A stretch of 64,000 nt of DNA from assembly GCA_026573805.1 (NCBI GenBank), contig JAIUSX010000150.1:620001-684000 (forward strand). The letters run 5' to 3'. The notes below the pieces were generated by a model. It was not told where the DNA came from. It saw only the letters and a program-made list of their open reading frames with translations, and searched no databases. Both the position numbers and the translations under genes were made by a program. Of the stretch, positions 34,312-45,565 are shown piece by piece (positions within the stretch are counted from its first letter, which is position 1; each line of letters opens with the position of its first letter). The DNA comes from Hesperophylax magnus (Eukaryota; Arthropoda; Insecta; Trichoptera; Limnephilidae).

Positions 34312-35944
34312 GAAGTAAAACGTGCATTTTTGGAATAATAACATTAGTATTAGTAATTGGAGATTACATAATGCACATCCACGGTTTAGATAGTGGCAGT
34401 GATCTTCTGGCAACGGGATATGCGTAGGATGCATTCATATGAAAGAAGTAATAATTCTGTGACATCTCAATCTTAAATGTAATTAAATCAATTTTAAATA
34501 ATAGATACTGGATTCTTAACTAAATAATATTTTCGATACGAATTCGGTTTACACATTTGTACGAATACTTGCAGATAATAATTTATCTGAAAATTATGAT
34601 TAAATGTTAATATTAGCTGCAAATCGACTACGTTTTATTTAAATCTGTGGCAATCCTTTCAGTGAGATGTGGCTTTTTTTCGATGTTTTATTTCGAGAAA
34701 TTAATTCATTCAGCTATTGACATTTTTATATATCTTTATATATTGTATATTTTATGATCGGTAAAGCAATACGTGAATTTTAAACGTGGCGTACATCATA
34801 TTTCGTTTATGGAAACCTAAAGTTTCTCATAATATCAATGAATGCTATATTATTATTTTTTTCTTTGATATCCTCCTATTTCAGTTTACAGCTCACAAAG
34901 CTTGAATAATTGAAGACATTCGTAAGTACCTACTGTTATTTACCCGGAATTAAGTGCATTATTTACGTCCGTCGAAACTTGTAACGACCTGTGCAGACAG
35001 ACGAGTTTAAGAGGCCGCCCCTTGGGTCGGCCGCCTGTGTGCACATCACACACGGCACAGGAGGATGCGACGCCCCTGACTCTACAATGCATACCGCACA
35101 GTTGTGGAAGAGAAACTTATCAAGATTACAAGTCAGACACGACCATTCCAACCGTACAATTCCCTGCTACCATTTACGACATAATACCTGTGTGCGGTTT
35201 GCGCTTTTAGATTTGGACAAAGGTGGGAGATATTTTAGCCTATTTGAATACTTGCGATATGATCATCCTGAAATAAACTTTATACAATATTAAAATTAAG
35301 TATGGAAAGACTGTTATTAATTGAAATGTAACTTCGATTTCGCGATATTTATAATAAACTAGCTTTACTCATAGCAAATATTGATTTATAAATTCCTGAC
35401 AGAATTAGCAGTTAAGATTTCAGTCAATAGTCAGAACTCATCGGTCCTGAGTTTTGTCATAAAAAATAAACAGAATCAGAAGCTTTCATAAACTTATGCG
35501 CTATATAAGATAACTTATTAATTTATTTTTTTTTAATTTCTAATAATTAGAATAAAGAGTATAAACATCGACAAAACATTTTTTTAATGAAATGTAAGAA
35601 ATTCCTTTACATCTACGTTGAACCTTTAATAATAATTGACACAAGAAGGACACATACCTGCCTGCCCTGGACCATATTGTGATTTTCTAGAGTGGAAAGT
35701 ACCCTCTGTTGACTTTGGAAATCATTCCTCTAATGAGTGTTAATTATTTGTTGAATTACCTAGAACAAGAGAAAGGTGTTAATTAATATTAGATTTTTTT
35801 ACATAAATACAAACTTCACATGAAATCGAGTTAGAAATATTTAAAAAATCAACCCGTATAAAACGAAGTTTTTTAACTCTTTTAAAATGTCTGTAATTTT
35901 TAATGTTATTTTTGGTAGAGGTTTGAACATTCCTTCCCAGGGAC
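34312..35944. other. Non-coding DNA
   Basis: About 34990-35110 is GC-rich and carries a 100-codon + frame (34991-35293) with no recognisable domain. I did not call it. Nothing else is supported. Confidence 0.35.
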
Positions 35945-36135
35945 CGGAATCAACCACTTTACCGACCTTACCAGATTCCGATTGTACAGGACCGACATTT
36001 ATTTTGTATACTAACTGCTGTAATATCGTCCGATTTAAGAGAAATGCGTATATTATTGTGTTTACTTGTGTGTACGTACACCAAGTCGATAAATGCATTG
36101 ACATTAAAACAAGTCTATCTGCCTAGTTTCGGGAA
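35945..36135 (+). repeat. Dispersed repeat, copy 2 (partner at 17640-17765)
   Basis: Match described under 17640-17765. Its far end (AGTCTATCTGCCTAGTTTC, about 36111-36131) recurs at about 45108-45127, so a third fragment may lie there. Confidence 0.6.
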
Positions 36136-37309
36136 TATTTATCGGATTTCGTGAGTGGGTTAATTTTCGCTTTCAAGATTTGCATTAATTAATAAATATC
36201 GAAAACACACGAGAAATTCAAATAATCTTTTTGAAAAAAATAACAGAAACGTTTATAAAATGTTTTAAACAGGTTTTATGAACGATGAAATGCTTCAAAA
36301 ACAAAATAAAATTTAGTTTATTTACAAATAAGTTTAAAAAAAAACATATATTTTAAAATAAAATTTTTGCCCACACTTTAAATATAACTTACCAAATGTA
36401 ATAAACGATAAACAAAAAAAATAAAGAAAAGCAGATATTAAAAGTGGAAAATGGACAATATTCGAACTAACACACTGAAACACTTACAGAAATTGAATTC
36501 GGCACTCCAAAAGTGACAATTTTCAAACAATTTTTAGAAACGATAATATTTATCGCTAGAGGGAAAACCAACATGGGGATTCAGAGGAAATTTCATATTT
36601 TTATCATGAAATATATGCCGGGAATAAACGTGATAAATTCGATAGTCATATTACAGGTAAGCACTACTAACACTAAACGCTTTACACATGTACACACATC
36701 CAAACACTTCACACCTGTACGCTAATTCACAGGGGGATGTGGACACCTGAGCCAAAACTACTCACAGTTTTTCAGAGATGGTTTCTGAATATACAAAATA
36801 TATCATTTAAATATTTTAAAGTTTTCTTAAATAAAAGAATGAAAAGACTTTATTCCATAACCGACGTCTTTTTTGACTAAGCGTAGCATTGTTCTGTTTT
36901 AACTCGACTGGTTTTTATTTCATCTGTAGTTTGTTTGTACGTTCCGTTTTCGTTTCAAGATGGTGGCCGCTGTTCTGGTTTTGGTTCATTTGGATTTTAT
37001 TCGCATTTTTAATATAACATTGAAGTTATTGAAGTTTTTTTAAATAAATTTACTGTATAGTTCCTTATTTGAAAAAAAAAGGTTTTCCATAAAATTTTAC
37101 TTTTAATAATTAAGTAGATAGGTAGGTTGGTATAGAACCTACTGATTTCAAAGGAAATTTTGGTTTTGATTTGTTAAATAAGAGGTGTACTGTTCACAGT
37201 CACTTTCTGTTAATAGTTATTTAATTAATATAGGCTATCTTATTCCACCATTAAAGATTAGTTTGCTGCAGTAAACTATTGTTAAGTTTTTTTCACACTA
37301 ACGTTGCAG
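36136..37309. other. AT-rich non-coding DNA
   Basis: No gene or repeat recognised. Confidence 0.35.
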
Positions 37310-37655
37310 GAGGCTTTGAGGAATATAATTTCTTTCAGGGCCTATGTCATCTTTGGGGATGCTGTGTGGGGGGATCCTTTTGTGGAAAGGAAGTAGTGAA
37401 CCTGGGTCTTGAAGAGTCCCATGTTATAGGATGAAAGAAGCCGGCAAATCATTCAAGAACGAGTTGTAGAAATGACCCGTTTCCATGCGAAAAATGTTAA
37501 CTGTATACAAATGTTGGGCGTGCGTTTGGAGTATTTCCCGACTGTACACAGTGTTCACCGGTATCAAAAGGATTAATTATGCGAGTTCCTCGGAGCGTAT
37601 TCCATTGAAATACTGGTAGAACAAGGACAGCAATCCGACCCGACTAAAGATTGTT
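37310..37655 (-). pseudogene. Second, more decayed copy of the CR1-type LINE 3' part
   Basis: It aligns along its length with 22650-23030. Both read AGGGCCTATGTCATCTTTGG, then GGGTCTTGAAGAGTCCCATG, GACCCGTTT, ACAAATGTTGGGCG and GAACAAGGACAGCA in the same order. Small deletions and substitutions destroy the frame. Confidence 0.88.
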
Positions 37656-37729
37656 AGAAAGTGATTGAGTGTGTTATTATTGAGCATATTTATTTTGAAG
37701 TCATATGAAGTGTAGCCATCCATAATAGA

Positions 37730-37860
37730 AGAATAGTACATTCCTATGAACCATGTGTAAATGTGAATGAAGCGAGGAGTGTATCAAGAGTGTGAGAGTC
37801 CTAAATAATCTCTGCCTACTCCTGAGTAGATATAGCGTGATGATTATTTAGATGAATTTA
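37730..37860 (+). mobile_element. Lepidopteran-type short retroposon, copy 1
   Basis: AATGAAGCGAGGAGTGT, then TCTCTGCCTACTCCTGAGTAG and AGCGTGATGATT match, with gaps, the minus strand of 58213-58355. The CTCTGCCTACYCC...GCGTGATG signature near a 3' tail is one I associate with moth retroposons; that is from memory and unchecked. Confidence 0.65.
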
Positions 37861-39232
37861 ATTACGGATTATCAAAACTGAACTTAAGACCTGGACAGTG
37901 AAGCTACGATACGAAATATCTGACATGCCACGCACTGCCATGAAGATTAAAAAATAATTACCATTTACGAGAGTAAAAAGTTAAAATTTCTCCTAAATTA
38001 GTATTTAAAAAATATATTAAAAAACGCACAATTTACGTAACCTTATTTCAAAAATATATATTATATTACACGAGCTCTTTAGGGATATCATATTCCTAGA
38101 ACTCATTTTCATCTTCCGCCCTCTGAGGCAAAACATCGAAGTTAAACTGTAAAATGTATTTTAAGTTGGCAGGTGAGCACTAATAAATTAGTCATTTTGG
38201 TTGTCAAAAGAGAGAAATTCTGACGTTAAAAAGTTATTTAGACTTGAGCAACTTTCAAAACCATATTGTGGTAGGTTCGAGATATGAGTAACAAGTATAT
38301 GTCGGAAGAAGTTTATACAAATATTGATATAATAATACTAGTTAAATAGATTCCTTAATTTTTCAAATCAGAAACGATAAGCAAAATTACAAAAAAATGG
38401 CTGGCATAGTAAATATATAATGTTAAATTTAGGACAAAAAGATTAGACGTAGGAACACAAAGTTAAAGATTAAATAATACTTCGTGCTTAAAATTGTGGA
38501 AACATATCCCCACTTACTGCAAGGCACTTAATTAACCCAACGGGTCTTCCCAGGGGCATCGGCATTGGTTAGTTAGTGCTGCACCTGGTAAGAATCAGAA
38601 GCCTGCGTTGGCGACATCGCGTGTAATTATCCGGGACATAGAATCCTATTTTAGCCAGAATGTCTGCTATTGATATAAACCCTTTAGAGGCTTAGGCGCC
38701 ATCAGTAGTAATGCGACGTCCCTCTCAGAACTAAGGCTGCAGGTACATAGCGTTCCGGAGATAAATGAGTTCAATCTCTCAAGTAGAGGCATCGTCAAAT
38801 TTTCTATTGTATTTTCTCTACTATTTGCACATGTATATCTTCGCTTACCCCTGCAGAACTTGTTTGATTCAAAGTTAGTACATCAGGTCTTCTTGATTTA
38901 TCTTTTTATATTTTTTTATTGTATATTGAGTTTAAATAACATTTTACTTTTATAAACTAATATGTACATATTTACATATCGTTATTTATAAAATGATGTT
39001 TTGCAGAAAAAATAACAATTTTTTTTAAATACATTCATTCTTCAGACTTTCAGGCATTTCATTATACATACATCCTTTATACATTAAGCAATTCTCTGAT
39101 TCAGTTTTTCTCATACGCGGAAATCTAATTCTATTAAAAATTTCTGGTTTCATAATTATGAATAATTTTAGTAAATGCTGTTTCATCCTTAAGTATTTAG
39201 GCATTTGGTAATTCATAATTTTATCTATAAAT
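37861..39232. other. Non-coding DNA
   Basis: About 38520-38780 is a less AT-rich island (ACGGGTCTTCCCAGGGGCATC, TTAGGCGCCATC) with no readable frame. Nothing else is recognised. Confidence 0.35.
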
Positions 39233-39497
39233 GTTAACACATTAAATAGCAGTCTCTTTTAATGTATGAAAGTTAACACGTTATATAACAGTCTCTTTTT
39301 ATGTATAGAAGTTAACACATTAAATAGCAGTCTCTTTTTATATATAAAAGTTAACACATTATATAGCAGTCTCTTTTTATGTATAAAAGTTAACACACTA
39401 TATAGCCGTCTCTTTTTATGTATAAAAGTTAACACATTATATAGCAGTCTCTTTTTATGAATAAAAGTTAACACATTATATAGCAGTCTCTTTTTTT
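39233..39497. repeat. 39-bp minisatellite, 7 copies
   Basis: GTTAACACATTATATAGCAG plus TCTCTTTTTATGTATAAAA repeats exactly every 39 bp from 39233 to 39467. Because 39 is a multiple of three, long repetitive frames appear on both strands. I treat those as artefacts. Confidence 0.96.
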
Positions 39498-41339
39498 CTT
39501 GGAATCCAATTCAGCTCCTCTCTCATTTGATTAACATTCTAATAACTTCCAGCATGTCCAAGTTTCCTTCATTGTCCAAATATTATATCGTGGAGCGGTA
39601 GTCTCAATGTGGCGTAATTATTGTTTTGAAAATGAGCCCTGTAGTGTTTTTACTTAATTAATTTCTCAGTTTTCTAAGAAAGTTTAACTTACCTTATAAA
39701 GTGCTATATTTAAAAAGTGCTATAATATTTGTTACATTATTGTCATTTCCTTCACATTCTAGACATTTGAATTACAATTTGTGAAAATGTACAATTCAAA
39801 ATCAATCAAAGCGTGAACGTCAAATGTCTAAATCACAGTATTGATTCAATCGATAGAACAAAAGGACACACAAATGATTCAAAGAAATAAAACAATATTC
39901 CATGTCGCTTCCGTCCCCGATATTGTAAGTTGTGCGAATTTCCATCCCTTATTCGTCTAGTCCCCATTTCAATTTGATTTAATAAAGACGGGTCTGACAT
40001 CGCAACAAAAAAAAACGATAGCGTCGCTCCAACTCAACGTCGTATTTACAGAGTTCGGCTGAGATGATGCGGTCTGGTACTCGGAGATGGCCCGGAACAC
40101 GATGCTGTAATTGAATCTGTAATATCAAGGCCCAGATTCTAGGAACAAGATCGGAGATGATGGATGATAATTCAGTTAGCGGATGTGCCGTGGTAAATTG
40201 AAGGAATAGAGACATTCTGCAATTGTAAATTTAGCAAATTAATGATTGCCTTCGGCTCTGAGATGTTGTGATTGAAATATAAAAGGAAAACTGAGAATCA
40301 AAACGAGCTCAATTGTTCTACAGGATTTTGGCGAAGGTCATATTAGGAGATAGATTTGTAATAATAAATTTAATATATTTGTTATTGTTGGAGGATGATT
40401 TTTAAAAGTAAACAAATATTAATTAACACTCTTTATATCTTAAAAGTCAAACTCCAAATGAAAAATAACTTCTTACTGATAGAAAAAATCGCAGTAATAT
40501 GAGGAGGTCAATAAAGGAGTATCGATTCATATGCACTTTTGCTACATTCATGAGGAGTTGTATCGAATTCATCGAACTCAAGAAGCCAGTGTCCACCAAT
40601 AGGCTGATTTATAGAATTCACTAGGTGACGATTAGCGGCTGCCTATCATCTGGCTGGAGGAACTTTCTAAGATCGCTGACAAAGCGGTCGAGTTAAACAG
40701 AGGGCGATAGAGTTTGGACTGAATTCTATGACACATTTCTTAGTTCAACATACGATTAGAATAAACCTCATCAGTTGTAGTAGTGGATGAGGGATTTGTT
40801 GTATATAAGGCATACCTTTAGGTCATGTAATACAGTTGATATTATTCAGTCAATAAAAATACACTACGTAATCAACGTGTTGTGATAGACCATATAAATG
40901 AATAAAGAATTAAAGTTTTGAATGCAAATATAAAATAGGTTTAAAAAATGGTCCAACTTACGTTTTGTAAACATTTTTATGTTATTCGTAGATAACACAT
41001 TTCATTGCACAACCGCATTATCATAATAAATGACCAAAACACATATTTTGATAAATATATCATTAAAATTACCGTCACCTCACTTTTTTGTCGTTTCATA
41101 TTGAAAAAAAAAATTATTAAAAATTCGCAAAGTTCCATAAACTTTTTTTAAAGATAACTTCTGGATTTAGTGAAGGTATCATTGTTATTATTATTAAGGG
41201 AGTTACAGAGATTTCTGTGAGATCATATTATGAGCTGTTCCGAAAAGCGAACAAATTTACTTTACGTATAATAGTTGTCTGTTTGCAAAAACGAACAAAT
41301 TACCCAGAGGACAAGAATTATATTAAATAACTCAGGAAG
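39498..41339. other. AT-rich non-coding DNA
   Basis: No gene recognised. About 40540-40760 is less AT-rich, without a readable frame. Confidence 0.35.
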
Positions 41340-41385
41340 ATTATCATAGGCCGTGGAGGAAATCTCTGGGCCTCCTGTGTGGAGT
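41340..41385 (+). mobile_element. 3' terminal stub of the CR1-type LINE
   Basis: CATAGGCC...GAGGAAAT...CTGGGCCTCCTGTGTGGAGT matches the 3' end of the 22640-23525 element in the opposite orientation. Only about 45 bp is retained, typical of strong 5' truncation. Confidence 0.7.
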
Positions 41386-42517
41386 TAAAAGAAATATTAA
41401 CCAAACGTACCTCAGATAATAAACACATATAGGTGCGTGTATATTGTGTACATTGCGAAATAATAACACATTTCGCATTGTTTTAAAAAGCTGTGTAGAG
41501 AATGTGAGAAATATCAAGTATGTGCAGAACAGATACCCAGCTGTCGAAATGCCTAAGTAGAAACATTAATAAATATTCAACCGCCGGCAACCACCACCGG
41601 GCTTGCGCTGGGGCGCCCAGTACCTAAATGCTATTAAAAACTTCTCAAAAGCTTTTAGTGTTCGCGAAGCATGTTGAACAATATGGCCCATGGCTACCGC
41701 CGCGTACCGGGTGACTTAAGGTGCACCGTACAATTGTATTATATATTTTATATATTTAGTGTTCGATATAATTTGACAAATGAGAAATAAGCACTGAATA
41801 GAAAATCAGTAGAAAAATTTTTCAGTGCAAATTAATCATGGTTAAAATCCATTCCGTATATATACCCATCTATTTATAACCTTGGCATGACCAATTACCA
41901 CTCCTTAGAGACATGTAGAGATATTGCTCTGACTACATTTTTCCTTTTACTAAACGGTTAAATTTCTAACAATAAGATTCTGGCTCAAATAAATTTATTT
42001 TTACCAGAGTCCCAGTCTCGAGGGCGTCGCCATAACCGCTTTTCTGTAGAGCAAGCCGCCTCAATTTGTTCATGAACTCACCCGTGGAGATGGCCACGAA
42101 TTTCTTTAATGTAGTTGATCAAAATAATGTTTTTCATGTCCTACAAAGCACTTACAAGGTATTTTCGCACTGCAAATACATAATAAACAGTACAATTACA
42201 ACGACCTAGAATCTGTAATGTTATAAATAAATTGCACAATTGAATATATAAATATGTACCTCACGCAATACATATATATATTTAGAAGACTAGACACCAG
42301 CTTTGGGATACTCTCGTCCGACTGCCGGAAGGTGAACTTTACCCGTTGATTGTTTATTTATATCTGGTCATACCAACTTCCTTTTAATAAATACACACTT
42401 TATGGAAGAAATCACTTTGAGACAGAACTCTATTTTTTTATAAATTTATAGAAACTCCAAAGGGCTTTTACAAATATTATAAAAATTTTACAATAATAGG
42501 GAAAAAATAATTATTTT
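41386..42517. other. Non-coding DNA with a GC-rich patch
   Basis: About 41580-41720 is GC-rich (CCGCCGGCAACCACCACCGGG, GGCTACCGCCGCGTACCGGG). No gene recognised. Confidence 0.4.
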
Positions 42518-42559
42518 TTAATTAATATACCTATTACATATAATAGGTATATTAATTAA
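42518..42559. repeat. Perfect 19-bp hairpin
   Basis: TTAATTAATATACCTATTA (42518-42536) pairs exactly with 42541-42559 around a 4-nt loop (CATA). Confidence 0.93.
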
Positions 42560-45260
42560 ACATTACAAAAAGTTATAAATTATTAAACATGCTAATTTCA
42601 GTTGACGGTGCATGGGTGCATGATTTGAAATTGTATTCTTGCGTTACGCGTAAAATTTGATTCAATAAAATTCTAGTGTTCAAAATTGGAACTGATAAGT
42701 ATAAATTATATCAGACAAGCGATAAAGCAGGGAAAAACATTTAAATTATTGATAATATTGATTTATTTAAATTGTGTATTTCTTTTGTTTAAATGTATGA
42801 TAGATATTTTGATGAATGAGGACTAGATCTAGGACCAGAACTCACACTTTAGTTAGCCGTTCAAATAGCTATTTCATTTGTAAACACATATTTTTTGAAC
42901 GGCTATCATTTTCATAAGCTGTGCTACATTTTTTGTTCGATTAGTATTAATATAACGTGTTTTGTATTTTTCTAATGTCATCGGGTAGACGTCGTAATTT
43001 TTCAAGTTTACGAACAATTGAAAGGTTAATATTTATCTTCTTTTGAAGGGCTATGATTCCCATGCAATTCTTATTTTTAAATACTTTCGGCATCACAAAT
43101 CCTACAAATATAATATTCCGTGATTTTTCACCGGTCTGCACTAATTTTATTAACAACTGTCATTGTTACCAAATGACGTACAATTCCACATGGAGTGAAC
43201 ATAATTATTGGCGCACCCTGTAAAACAATGTTGGTAATACCTCGAGTAGGTATTTTTTATGGCGTTTCATGGAAAAAATATTAAAATGGATTCAGTGAAG
43301 TTATGGTAGCGGACGTGGTGCAGGTTTTCTCGCGTTAAATTCCGACATGTTCCAAAACCCCGCGATAACAGAACTGAATTATGCATAGAATGAAATATTT
43401 AAAACGTGCGATGTTAACTACCTACATACGTTAAATTTTTTTAAACCTGGAAACCGACAAACTCTTTAAAAGCCTAGAAACGCGTAGCTAAAATAACCTA
43501 GCAAATCTAGATTCAAACTGTATCACCATATTATCACTTGTCCAGATAGATTCAGAGAGTGAACAAATGGGAAGACAAAACAGATCTCACTTCTAAAGTT
43601 CTTAAAATAAATGCATATGATACGAAAACAAGACAATAATCATTTCTTATAGTAATATTTTTAATATTTGAGAATATAGGTATTAATTTATTTATTTTTT
43701 ATTTATTTCTTTTTATTTAGGAAGCAAACCGTCGTACAGTAAAAAATTATAACAATAAACATTCATATGTTCTAGACCAATTAAGTTCCATTGAGTTGAA
43801 TGTTGATTTAGTATTTTTTACCTACACAACATATTAAATGGCAAAAAAATAAACATAATAAAGTAATACATAAAATTAAAAACAAATAGAAAAAATACAA
43901 CTTTTCGCATAGCTATACTATTCACTACGGGTGATAATAATGTAATTTTCACAACAAAAAAATCGAATAAAATAAAAGTATTTTAATTTATTAAGCTGAA
44001 TTTTATATGATATCAAGTTATGGTATTTAGAATATTATTTATTTATTTAGGTATACAGAAACGTTCAAAAAAAGAAAAGAGGAACACCAGGTTAATATAG
44101 TGCTATGCTATGTTGTGCTAGAACATGTTTTGTCTTGTGGTGTCTTGAAAAAATCGTGGCGATGGATACTGCCGTATTATGCTAATGTATTCAAATAATA
44201 CAAACATTGAGCTCCATCATTAAATATTTTATACATAATCTTATCAACAATCAGTTTTCCCTTGAAATAATCATAAAAATATCTGATATATTATCTCATT
44301 TCGAGACGTGACAATTTTTTTTCCAAAAATATACACTATTTTATTATTTTATTTTAAATATATTTTATTTTATTGTATATGTGTGTTTTATTATTATATA
44401 TGTATGTATTATTACTAATTTAACATTATTTAAGATACGTTTTAACTTTTAGTAGCCACAAAGCACTCTTTTCAGGGTGAAATGCCTAAAAAACCAAAAA
44501 AAAAAACTTTTCGTAGTACACTACTTGCATTTATATCACATTTATCATAGAGGTGTATATTTTTTGTTTTCTATGAAATAATTTAAAATGTAAAATTCTG
44601 TGGATATCATATCGAAATAAATCGCAAACAATTCAATGAATCGTGACAAACGTATTCAAATAAAGGGACAATTAGTTTATGTTACAAGAGAGAAAAATAA
44701 AGAGGTTGTAAATAAAAGTTATATTTTTTATCAGTGCATTTGCTAGTGCAATACAATGAAAATAAGGAACTTTTGCTATCATTGTTTACTTTATAAGTCT
44801 ACTGATAAACAATTTGGAGTTGGTGATTAAAAAAACTTTTAATGTGAAAGATCTTAAAAAAAAACATGAATTAGTTATATCTGTAAATAATTTGATAATT
44901 AATACTAAATTAAACGATATTGTAATACCAGCTTCAGAATACTGTGGTGGGTACCGGCAAATTAATTACATACATTGGCGTTTTTATAATATTCATTACG
45001 CATTAAAAATACTTATTAACAATTCATATTCATTTTTTTTATTGACCTTCCACTCCTGGACCCTTTGAGCCGCCTCTGGTTGCGGTGTATGCACTGTCGT
45101 TGACAACGAGTCTATCTGCCTAGTTTCAGCTTTTTCGGATGCCGGGAAATGTGCTGATGATTTATTTGACATATTATTCACATTCAATTGAATGGATAAA
45201 ATGAAGTAATTATTAATACATTGGGTAGTTTATTTTACTGAAAAAATAAATATGTTTTAA
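42560..45260. other. AT-rich non-coding DNA
   Basis: No gene recognised. A 12-bp inverted repeat TAGCCGTTCAAA (42854-42865 and 42894-42905) is the only structure I can support. About 45050-45140 shares AGTCTATCTGCCTAGTTTC with 36111-36131. Confidence 0.4.
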
Positions 45261-45528
45261 ATGAAATAAAAACAATATTTTTTGTTTAAAATCACGAATT
45301 TTTATTAATTTAAAGACCGACCGGTTTCGCTTCACTCGAGCATCGTCAGGGTGCAAAATTAAACTGTTTATCAGTTAAACTGTGTATCAGTTAATGTAAT
45401 CAGTCAATTAAACTGTGTATCAGTTTAATTTTGTACCCTGACGATGCTCGAGTGAAGCGAAACCGGTCGGTCTTAAAATTAATAAAAATTCGTGGTTTTA
45501 AACAAAAAAATATTGTTTTTATTTCATT
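45261..45528. mobile_element. Fold-back element 1 with GAAACCGGTCGGT arms
   Basis: The left arm (about 45261-45365) and right arm (about 45422-45528) are near-perfect reverse complements of about 105 bp. They surround a spacer that holds three GTTTATCAGTTAAA/GTGTATCAGTTTAA-like words. Each arm contains GACCGACCGGTTTCGCTTCA then CTCGAGCATCGTCAGGGT. It is related to the element at 54141-54343. It encodes no protein. Confidence 0.93.
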
Positions 45529-45565
45529 AAAATGTTAAACCACAAAGTGATTGCTTTCTACGAAA
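45529..45565 (+). repeat. Sequence shared by the DNA following both fold-back elements
   Basis: ATGTTAAACCACAAAGTGAT then TGCTTTCTAC recurs with two changes at about 54523-54554, downstream of the second fold-back. It may be part of a larger composite repeat. Confidence 0.7.

Noticed and set aside
39259..39474. 71-codon repetitive frame (LTFIHKKRLLYNV repeats)
   Set aside because: It is produced by the 39-bp minisatellite, whose period is a multiple of three; the other strand is equally open.
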